A stretch of 64,000 nt of DNA from Peronospora farinosa (taxonomy: Eukaryota; Oomycota; Peronosporomycetes; Peronosporales; Peronosporaceae): contig CANTFK010000968.1 in the NCBI GenBank assembly GCA_947646735.1, positions 248,001-312,000 of the forward strand. Reading direction: 5' to 3'. This document shows, piece after piece, positions 55,644 to 64,000 of this stretch. The translations under genes and the position numbers were made by a program. Positions within the stretch are counted from its first letter, which is position 1; the number at the start of each line of letters is the position of its first letter. A model generated the notes under the pieces. That model saw only the letters and a program-made list of their open reading frames with translations. It was not told where the DNA came from and searched no databases.

Positions 55644-55930
55644 TTAAGATGTCGATTTGAGAGCGGGCAACTTTTTTTCGGATCTTCTCCTTGAGTTCAT
55701 GTTCAAATCGAGACACGTCCCCGTGACATTTACACGAAAGCAGCATCCAGTTTGCAATGCCACAAGTCCATTGGCATTGCATATTAAGTTGGTGACGGCG
55801 TTGGGCAGCGAGATGTCGAATGGTATTATTTTCTCGTCGTCATAAGGCATGTTGCATTCGGCATGGGCTGACGATGCAACGAAAAACACGACGATAATGA
55901 TAGGAGCCGATGCGCTTGGTCATGACGAGT
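55644..55930 (-). pseudogene. Possible small secreted cysteine-rich protein, start uncoupled
   Basis: The minus-strand frame reads APIIIVVFFVASSAHA, a good signal-peptide core with an AHA cleavage site. About 75 residues with five cysteines follow (CNMPYDDE, LICNANG, QTGCCFRVNVTGTCLDLN) to a stop at 55644. No in-frame ATG is upstream; the nearby ATGACCAAG (about 55924) is one base out of frame. It could be a one-base lesion, a sequencing error or an unmodelled splice. No known family. Confidence 0.35.
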
Positions 55931-55994
55931 TCTTGTTGTGACTTTGTTGGTTTAACACGCAAACGCGAGATAGAATCGAGGATCGCTAGTAGTG

Positions 55995-56490
55995 AATCTC
56001 ATGGATCAACGGACAGTCGGTCGCGCTTTTGTAGGGGTGCGAGCAAGAGCTCAAGAAGATCTTGGACATTTACGACCTGATCGCCGTCGAGGTGTTTGGA
56101 AGCTGAGTAATGGTCGTTTTGATGACTTGAACAGGTCTAAAAGTGTTGATGTCGAGGAGTGTCTCTATCTCTTCATCGATCTACGACATTGTAATGTCTA
56201 AGCGTTGACAACTCCGTGACACCGCAGAGATCTCGGCGAGCGGCTCTCGGAGATGAAACCGCAGCATCTTGTCAAAGAGTCCGAAACGGACGAAAGGGTG
56301 CCAAGTGGAGGACTAACAGACTTAGCAGATCAAAAGCACTGTTCTCGTCGCTAGATTGTCTCGTCGCAGCGCCGTCAGATGGCTAGAGTGTATCATGCTT
56401 CCGTGCTAGATGGAAGAAGACGAGTTTATGAAGTTGATACTCACATGTTTACGGGCCACCGCTCAGTAGGTTGGGATGCTATAAAAACAA
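55995..56490. other. Intergenic, no supported gene
   Basis: A 64-codon plus frame from ATG 56000 has no motif and is probably chance. Confidence 0.4.
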
Positions 56491-56811
56491 TCAAATGTCA
56501 TGTGCAAGTCCATCATGTATGACATCATCTCTGTCAACTACGTGCAAAGATGTTGCAAGTAGTTGACTACTGGCCACGACCACCACGGATGGTTTCGGAG
56601 CGATATATTTTGGTCGGAGCTTTCGTTTCAAAACCACTTTCAGCAACATGCGACGTGGCCGACTTGAAAGCTTTCTTCTGCACCCGAAGTATCGCACATA
56701 GTACTTACTGGTGACCGTGCCACTAAAATTGGCCTGAAGCTTCGTTACTACCAGTGAAACCTCCTTCCACTGTTTATTGAAGATTGTCTCCGTCTCACAC
56801 ACTCTCTCCAT
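56491..56811 (-). CDS. Small hypothetical ORF (106 aa) divergent from the kinase gene
   Basis: An ATG at 56811 starts MERVCETETIFNKQWKEVSLVV, 154 bp from the divergent kinase start. The frame contains a perfect donor GTAAGT near 56710, so the true product may be spliced into another frame (KKAFKSATSHVAESGFETKAP). Nothing was recognised; it may be only promoter-proximal sequence. Confidence 0.3.
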   Translation of the reverse strand: MERVCETETIFNKQWKEVSLVVTKLQANFSGTVTSKYYVRYFGCRRKLSSRPRRMLLKVVLKRKLRPKYIAPKPSVVVVASSQLLATSLHVVDRDDVIHDGLAHDI

Positions 56812-56965
56812 CTCATTACTGAGTGATTGGGGCTAGAGCAAGGTTCTCCATCTTTCCCGCATCCGATAGCAGCTCTAGGTCACATCAGCGAGTATACCTC
56901 ACTTATCCAGCAATTTTGCCGTTTGTTTTGTTCATTTGCCTCTCCTCGATCGTCGGCACGCAAGC

Positions 56966-59817
56966 ATGGGCAAACATGGTCGATCTGGACTGGTGATTCA
57001 CGAGTACGGCTTCACCATAAACGGTGGTAGGTTCAACGTAGACTCAAAGTACCAGCCCATACGCGCAATTGGACAAGGTTCCTACGGGGTTGTGTGCTCC
57101 GTACGGAACACCGAGACAAATGAAAAGCTGGCCATCAAAAAGATCACGCCCATGGCTGACGACGAATGGGATGCTACCCATACACTTCGGGAGATTCGAC
57201 TCCTACGCTGGCTCGGTATACATGAAAACGTAAGTATCCCAGCTTCATCTCTCCTTGTCGTTCATCTCCATGTCATGTGACACTTCCGTTTTGCTGTCAC
57301 CAGATCGTTTCGCTGAAGGATCTAAGCATGTGCAAGGAGAAAGACGAGTTGTACGTGGTGATGGAGTTAGCGGACACGGACTTGCATCGTCTCATTCAGA
57401 GTTCGTGTCGTCTTACCGAAGGCCACATCCGAGTCATCATGTATCAAATTCTCTCAGGCGTCAAGGCGATGCACGACAATGGTATACTTCACCGTGACTT
57501 GAAACCAGGCAACCTTCTCCTCAACAAAGATTGCGAGTTAAAGATCACGGACTTTGGTCTTGCTCGTATGATGCCTAATAAGTCTCAATCGAGCCTCGAA
57601 CAGAATTCGGATGATGAAATTTCCATGATGACAGAGTATGTGGTCACACGTTGGTATCGACCACCAGAGCTCATGCTGGCACCCAGTGGCAGCTACGATG
57701 GTGCTGTGGACATGTGGTCCGTAGGCTGCATTTTTGGAGAACTAGTCTCACGCAAACCTCTGTTCCCTGGAACCGACTTTATGGACCAGCTCAAAAGAGT
57801 CTTCCAGGTGCTTCCAGTTCCCGAGCCAGAAGATCGAGGCTACACCATTGAAAAAAGCGCTCTCAAATTCTTATCCTCACTACATCCGCCTGCACCTGGT
57901 GCTCTGGAAGACAAAGTAGGCGAGACAGCAGGTCCTCAGGCTCTGGATTTGCTACGGCAATTGTTGAGCTTCAATCCTAAGAAGCGAATCTCAGCAGATG
58001 ACGCACTGGAACACCCGTTTTTTAAAGGCATTCGAGACGAGTGGGGCGAAATCACCCCATTGCACCTCCCCCACTCGCTTGAGCTCGCCTTTGAGACAGA
58101 GTCCTTACCACTCGCGACACTGAAGCAGTACATTTGTGATGAGGTACTCGCATTTGCTGATCCATCAACCAACCGTCAACCAGAGCCGCAACAACGCGAG
58201 CCCCAGGCTGCCAAAATAGAGAAAGCTAGAGCACCGAACGGACCGGCAGTAGACAGCAATGGTACACCCTTAGCATTGACAAATGACGGTCCTCCCGGCT
58301 CGGGCTTCACGCTCAATGAATACACTTTCAATGTGCCAGCGAAGTACAAACCGCTGCGAATACTCGGAGGAGGCTCTGACCGGATTGTGTGCGCCTCCAC
58401 AGACACCGAGACGAAGAGGAACGTCGCAATCAAAAAGATCACACCAATGGCTGGTGATGAAGGGGTTGCTAAGGACACTCTGCGTGAAATTCGACTCATG
58501 CGGTACTTCAGCAAGCATCCCAACATCGCATCGTTGGAGAATTTGAGTACATGCATCAAGAAAGACGAGCTTTACTTAATGACGGACCTCGCAGACACTG
58601 ATCTTCAGCGCCTCATTCGGAGCAAGACCAAGCTCGGAAAAGCACATATTGCGGCTATCATGTACCAACTTCTTTGCGGGACTCAAACATTGCACGAAAA
58701 TGGCGTCTTGCACCGCAACCTGAAACCAGGTAATATCCTTGTGAGCAAAAACTGCGACGTCAAGATCACGGACTTTGGTCGTTCTTGTTACATTTCGCCT
58801 AACGACCGAGCATCACCAACATCAGTCCAAGAAGGACAGCAATCGCGACACACGGTCGATAAAACGCAGTCGCTGATGACCACTCGCTGGTATCGACCGC
58901 CAGAGATTATGCTGGCACCTACGGACACCTACAATAAAGCGGCGGATATGTGGTCGATTGGGTGCATCTTTGGCGAGCTGCTTAATCGTCGACCGATGTT
59001 TCCAGGAACAGATTTCGTTGATCAGCTGTCACGCGTTTTCAGAGTGCTATCCGTGCCACCGCGTAACAAGCTTGGCTATGAAGTCGAGGACGACGCGTTA
59101 ACATTCCTTGAGACCTTGCCGCCTTGCTCACCGTCAACACTTGACAAACTGTTCCATCATGCCTCACCAGAAGCTGTAAATCTACTGCAACGACTGCTGT
59201 GTGTGAATCCTGCCCGCCGTATTTCGGCGAAAGAGGCTTTAGCACACCCGTACTTCACGACTATCAGGGCCCACCTTGGAGAACCTCCAGTCTTTTGCCT
59301 TGAAAAGATTTTTGACTTTGAGTTCGACGACCAGGAGTTCTCACTCACTCACCTGAAGACTCTTATTCAGAACGAAGTCAAGTTACTGCAAAACCATGAT
59401 CTTTCATCACCGATTCCTGTCCATAAATCTAATGAAGATGCAGACCAACAACCTGAGGACTTCGACGACGACGACGACGACGACGATGATGATGACAGGA
59501 ATGAGGACGTCCACGTGCAAAAAACTGACTCACCTGCGACCAAATGTGGTGTGAGACATGATCAGTGCGAGGAAGCAAAGCAAACGAAGGCGACGAGAGC
59601 TCGTTGGGACGTCTACGGGCCCACAGGACCGGAAAATGACTCGAAGGTTCACCAGACGTCATCTCTCCCCACCTTTACAACAGCCACTTTATGTTTGTTG
59701 ACACGTTCCATGAAAAGTGACGCTTTACGAGGTCCTGAGCGTGTAAGTTCGCCCGTCATTGCTGCAACTGCTTCGTCACGTGCCGCCGACGATACTTTTA
59801 CGAAACATAGTATCTAA
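56966..59817 (+). CDS. Tandem MAP kinase with C-terminal pseudo-MAPK domain (925 aa, two exons)
   Basis: Exons 56966-57229 and 57304-59817 flank a 74-nt GTAAGT...CAG intron. The first MAPK domain (about residues 25-325) is complete: IGQGSYGVV, AIKK (Lys near 58), HRDLKPGN (Asp near 153), DFGLAR, TEY activation motif at about 198-200 and VTRWYRPPE. A linker leads to a second domain (about 350-670) clearly derived from the same MAPK. It has a damaged glycine loop (GGGSDRIV), Lys kept (AIKK, near 465), HRN for HRD (near 560), DFG kept, and TQSLMTTRWYRPPE without TxY. Thus the first half should be a TEY-type MAPK and the second a catalytically weak or dead partner domain. The tail holds an 11-Asp run and is Ser/Thr-rich. 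Upstream TTG-started extension is unlikely; ATG 56966 is used. Confidence 0.92.
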
Positions 59818-59980
59818 ACAGTTGTATACGGTACTAGCTTGTATACAAAATGTAGGTCAAAGTGTCTACTTACTCAATCTTCTCCATGTCATATGTAAGC
59901 CACACAATTAATATCCCTATTTCTATTTCTATAAGCAGCAACAAAATATCCACCCCGAAACGATAAAATCTTTTTTGAGG

Positions 59981-61536
59981 ATGTCGACCTTGCACGATCT
60001 CGAGCTCGACAGTGCGTCCTATGTCGAGCTATTGCGTAAACTTATTGGTGTGTCCGAGAATGTCCAGAATGCGCCAAGTTTAGGTCTGATTCCGCAAGAA
60101 AATCTCGTATCGGATATTGTCCTGGCGGAGCTCGAGCCGTATACAAAGGCAAAGGGTGGATACTTAACGACCGAGCGGGTGGAATTTGTAAAGGGACGGG
60201 GAAATGTCATCATTACGTACGAATATCCGGATATTATCCAAAGTGACCGGACAATTGCGTTTGTCGGTGCCCATATGGATGTTGTACCTGCTAATCCTGA
60301 AGGGTGGGAGAGAGATCCATTTAGTCTCACTATTGAAGGGGATAAATTATACGGACGAGGGACGACGGATTGTTTGGGACATGTGGCTTTGATGACGGCT
60401 TTTTTCAAACAGCTGGCAAAACAGCTGGTTCCAGTAAAGTCCACAGTTGTATGCGTACTTATCGCCTCGGAGGAAAATTCAGAAATTTCAGGCATTGGAA
60501 TTGAAACTTTGATGCAATCTGGCAAACTTGAATTTGTGAAAAAAGGACCGGTGTTTTGGATTGATTGTTCCGATAGTCAACCGTGTATTGGCACCGCTGG
60601 GGTGATTACGTGGACACTTAAAGCAACGGGCAAATTGTTTCATAGTGGATTACCCAATTTAGGTATCAATGGGATTGAATTGGGCATGGATGCACTTTGT
60701 AACATTCAGGAACGATTTTACAATGATTTTGGACCGTTGGAGATGGAAAAAGAGTACAATTACTCGTGTCCATCGACGATGAAACCTGTACGAATTACGT
60801 CGTCGACGAACGGACTGAATCAGATGTACGTGGTGTTTTACATTGTTGGTGACAAGAAGAGAGAAAAGACTGACGAATGTAATGGTATGATTGAGTAGTC
60901 CGCCATGGGTCGAAATCTCGGGTGAAGTGCGTCTGTCACCGTTTTACGACATGGAGGACGTACGACTGTTTGAGACTTGTTGATGTGGGTGATGACAAAA
61001 TTTGGTGTTGATCTTGTTGTTGTTTGTTGTTGAGATAAGTTGATTGCCAAGGTGCAGTCGTATGTTGCTGATCTGAACGCCAACATCACGTCACTGGAAG
61101 GCAAGCGTGGACCAGTGTCCAAGTACAGTTTACCGGACGAGAACTGGAACGGCAAGCTGGAGATCACGTTCGACAAGCAGTACATGGAGGGTATTGCCTG
61201 TTCGCTTGACTCCGTTGGCTACAAGTACGTCATTCCGCTACTGACGAAATAGTAGATTGTTATTGTGGTCTTCTGAATCTTCTGCTTTTCGTGAACAGGT
61301 CGCTGTACGCCGCCGTTGCCGATGTGCTAGGTGAAGCCAAGCCGTTCTCCATTAGCGGAAGTCTACCACTTGTGCGCGACCTACAGCGTGCAGGGCTAGA
61401 CTTGACACTGACGGGTTTCGGCAAGAGCTCCGTCTACCATGGCGACAACGAATACTGCCAGCTGAGCGACATGGAGAACGCCATCAAGATTCTGGCGCGC
61501 ACGATCGCCAATGTCGAGGCCTCCACCACGTCGTAA
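59981..61536 (+). CDS. M20 metallopeptidase, acetylornithine deacetylase-like (442 aa, four exons)
   Basis: This family removes the acetyl group from N-acetylornithine or a similar substrate, using two zinc ions. Exons are 59981-60825, 60899-60959, 61040-61224 and 61299-61536; introns are 73, 80 and 74 nt and the sum is 1329 nt. Metal and catalytic motifs are VGAHMDVVPA (His, Asp), YGRGTTDCLGH (Asp) and IASEENSE (Glu-Glu). The dimerisation domain follows at GVITWTLKATGKLFHSGLP. The C-terminus has SKYSLPDENWNGKL and NEYCQLSDM as in plant N-acetylornithine deacetylase (about 440 aa). The acceptor at 61039 is chosen because it gives LIAKVQSYV aligned to the plant enzyme. Start ATG 59981. Confidence 0.92.
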
Positions 61537-61795
61537 AACTCCACACCCGAGCCATTCTTGTGGACGCATTCGTAACACGATGAAGCATTTTGCTGGTCTC
61601 GTCCATCGATATCGACAAGTTGAAGTGCCAAAAGACAACACATACAACTTTTCTGACGTTTGTGTGCATCGCTTCATTCGCATTAATTACTTTGTACAGT
61701 CCTCACCTGTATCTACGGAGAGGTTTCACACGCAGCCGCTGTCAATCTCCTTGTAACCGGCCTGAGGCGTCCCCGGAGTTTTCTTGTCTTTATCG

Positions 61796-64000
61796 TCACG
61801 GTCGGTATGGTCGACCCACGAGGCTGTAACTAGCGCGTGCACTTGCACTAAGGCGGTGAGCTGCCACGGGTGTCTCAAAGTCCATGCAGTTGTTCACGAG
61901 GAAGCGGATCTTGCGGTCGTAGTGGTGCACCATGTGGTCCTGCAGCGCGCGAGGCGTGACCCAAATACGGCGAAAATAGCTAGCGTCTCGCAGCGTATAC
62001 TGCAGCTTCTGCTCGCCTAGAAACACCGTGCAGCCGCAGCGGCGTGCCATCTTTACGGTCTCAATGTGAACAATCTCACCGGGTACATCCACATCTTGCG
62101 TCGGGTCTTCCTGTGGAAGCGTAATCATGGTGGCGTTGCTCAGATTGCGAGAAGGACGATTCATGATGTTGTGACCAGACACCCCGATATCGGTAGGCGT
62201 GATCGAGCCATCGATAAACGAATTGGAGCTGATGAAAGAGTTCGAACTTGTCTCCATCGCTGTCGTTCCAGTAGTCATCGAACGTGCGTTTGTTGGCAAG
62301 GTGGGAAGTCTGTCAAAGACTCCATGGTTGGTTTGTTCTGGGCCCACAGCTGCCATCGGTTGCTGACGTTCTTCCTTCAAGTCTTTCAGTTTACCGTGTA
62401 TACCGCACTTGACCTTGTACAGCGGTTCGTTTGCCACGGCGTCATAATGGACAGCCATCTCATCACGAAGCATAGCCATGTTCGAGATGGACAGTCGTGG
62501 CACAATGTCATCGCCATACACCGCGGTTGTCGCAAATGTTTTGGTCCAAGCCGCTGTCTCGGCGTCTAACAGCGGCGGTGTTGCGTACAGAAATGCCCTT
62601 GTGTCTGGAAATATCTTGCGTAGTAAGATTGCGAGAATGCAGCCAACGCCAGCACCCATCGAGTGCCCACAGACCACAATCTTCCAGTCCATTTCTTGGT
62701 CATCCATAGATCCTCTCACCGAGCAGTTCGCCATCGCAAAGTCCCAAAATATAGCCTTACGCGTGCCCTCCTGAAGGTCTTTAAAAATCTGGCGTGCAGT
62801 ACAAAGCATGCCATAGTGCGTTCGCGTGTTAAAAGAGTACGGAACGTCATCTGGAAGTTCACTCGAATCCATACGTACAATGTGCGCTAATCCATCCGTC
62901 ACAAAGTCGTAGAAAGACATACTGCCGCGCACACTAATGATAAGCTCTTTGCGCTGCTTGTCCCTGACAATGCAGTACGGCGCCTGGAACACGAAATTGC
63001 GACAGTTAAGATACACAAGGTCCGCTTCCTTGACACCAGTGTAATTGACAAAGCTGGCACGGTTACCATGCAGAAAGTTGTCGTGCTCAAAAACTTGGTC
63101 GTCTAAGGGTTTCTTGAAGCACCCAAAGATTCGAAACCAGTAGCACGGAGAGTACCACACGTAAATGGGCCACCCATAAATGCCAATAGCCATTCTACAA
63201 TAGAATGCCAAGTCATTGAGCCGCTTTGCTTCCACATCAGAGGCAAAGTGTTCAACAGTCGGAATACCTTGAGCTGCGAGCTCTGCTTTTTTTTTCGTCT
63301 CATACTCTCTCTCTTTTTTCTGTACTTTGGACACGAGATCCAGACTGAATTTCAAGTCCGTAAAGCTCAATCCTTCGTACCGATTCGTCTTGTATCTCAC
63401 CACAAAAAATTTGCCCAGTACTCGTCCTAATGATTCAAACACATCATCATCTCCTTCATGTGCCACTGTCTTATGACACGTAAAGATATGAAAACAACAT
63501 AAACAACGTTTTTGCCAGCGTTTTTCCGCCTCGGCAGCATCATCTCCACTATGTACGCCACACATGTATGACGTGCATGCTCCAGCTCCAATAATCGAGA
63601 CCGTAAAGATAAAATCAAAGTGTTGAAAGTAGCCAATGGAATCAGCACGATCTTGAATGTGTTTCCAATTAAGATCTCCACAAATACTCGTGTCGGTACG
63701 AAAAGCTGCTTCTCCATATATCGTCCATCCCAAATTAACCCAACAGCCCATAAATATAGTAAGAATGAGCCAGCCCTAATGTTAAAACCATGTTACAACA
63801 AAATGTTAAAACAAACACACCTCGAACAAAACATGACAACAACTTTAGAAACATTTCTTACTTCAGGCCGACGTTCATGATAAACTCGCGTTGAGAGCGT
63901 ATAAATGACAGCCACAAGCATCATAAGAGCCAATATCAGATGCAAAAGAAAAGACATGTAGAGCCAGTGAAAGAGTTCCTTCAATCGATTGCAATTGTCA
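61796..64000 (-). CDS. Class 3 lipase, sn1-diacylglycerol lipase-like (5' end beyond window)
   Basis: The exon 63775-61796 follows a visible upstream exon (64000-63862) after an 86-nt intron (63861-63776). The upstream exon has a transmembrane helix (FLLHLILALMMLVAVIYTL), the next exon more hydrophobic spans (GWLILTIFMGCWVNLGW, FIFTVSIIGAGACTSY). The lipase core shows VYLNCRNFVFQAPYCIVRD, LIISVRGSMSFYDFVTD (oxyanion region), the nucleophile elbow VCGHSMGAG (Ser codon at 62660-62662), Asp in YGDDIVPRLS and a C-terminal His in ALQDHMVHHY. Such enzymes hydrolyse diacylglycerol at sn-1 in membranes. A Ser/Thr-rich insert sits between Asp and His. It converges on the M20 gene with 259 bp between stops. 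Confidence 0.9.

Overview
This window looks like nuclear DNA of a plant-pathogenic oomycete (Peronosporales: Phytophthora or a downy mildew). The evidence is a secreted protein built of tandem LWY/WY effector modules, trypsin-family secreted proteases of the oomycete type, decayed Ty3/gypsy elements and an intact Ty1/copia element. Genes in the right part have short GT-AG introns (mostly 57-98 nt). No prokaryotic operon, CRISPR array, rRNA gene or intact tRNA gene was seen. The species cannot be fixed from the sequence alone.

The window has two unlike halves. From 1 to about 44.6 kb it is repeat-rich and rearranged. Two decayed Ty3/gypsy elements lie on the minus strand (1-7 kb). A gene block then appears in broken, partly inverted copies: AP-complex beta-adaptin, LWY effector, a noncoding spacer, trypsin-like protease, ecdysoneless (ECD/SGT1) homolog. 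Copy material lies at 7.3-12.3 kb plus 17.3-20.2 kb, at 20.2-22.5 kb, as a small adaptin scrap at 27.4 kb, and in the opposite direction at 31.7-40.1 kb. Nearly every conserved gene in these copies is broken. The exception is the 831-codon LWY effector at 34.17-36.67 kb, which is open throughout. A young copia element (12481-17327, seemingly identical LTRs, 5-bp target duplication, open 1427-aa polyprotein) interrupts one copy. Between the copies lie a Myb/SANT-like protein, a helical-repeat protein and a bZIP-like gene. At 42.6-44.6 kb, related minisatellites in opposite orientation bracket a decayed coiled-coil ORF.

From 44.8 kb to the end the window is ordinary compact gene space with intact housekeeping genes: a Nudix hydrolase, a membrane-anchored short-chain dehydrogenase, a C2CD5-like C2-domain protein (12 exons), the cohesion factor DCC1, tRNA 2'-phosphotransferase, a tandem MAPK/pseudo-MAPK protein, an M20 acetylornithine deacetylase-like enzyme, and a class 3 (diacylglycerol-lipase-like) lipase running off the right edge. 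Exon sums divisible by three and family-length products support these models.

The observations most worth following up are the two-domain MAPK whose second domain has lost HRD and TxY; the LWY effector without an RXLR motif; the reconstructable history of the duplicated block, with one junction near 20245; the copia element, whose start codon lies in an internal tRNA-Met primer site and whose stop lies in its 3' LTR; and the inverted minisatellite structure.
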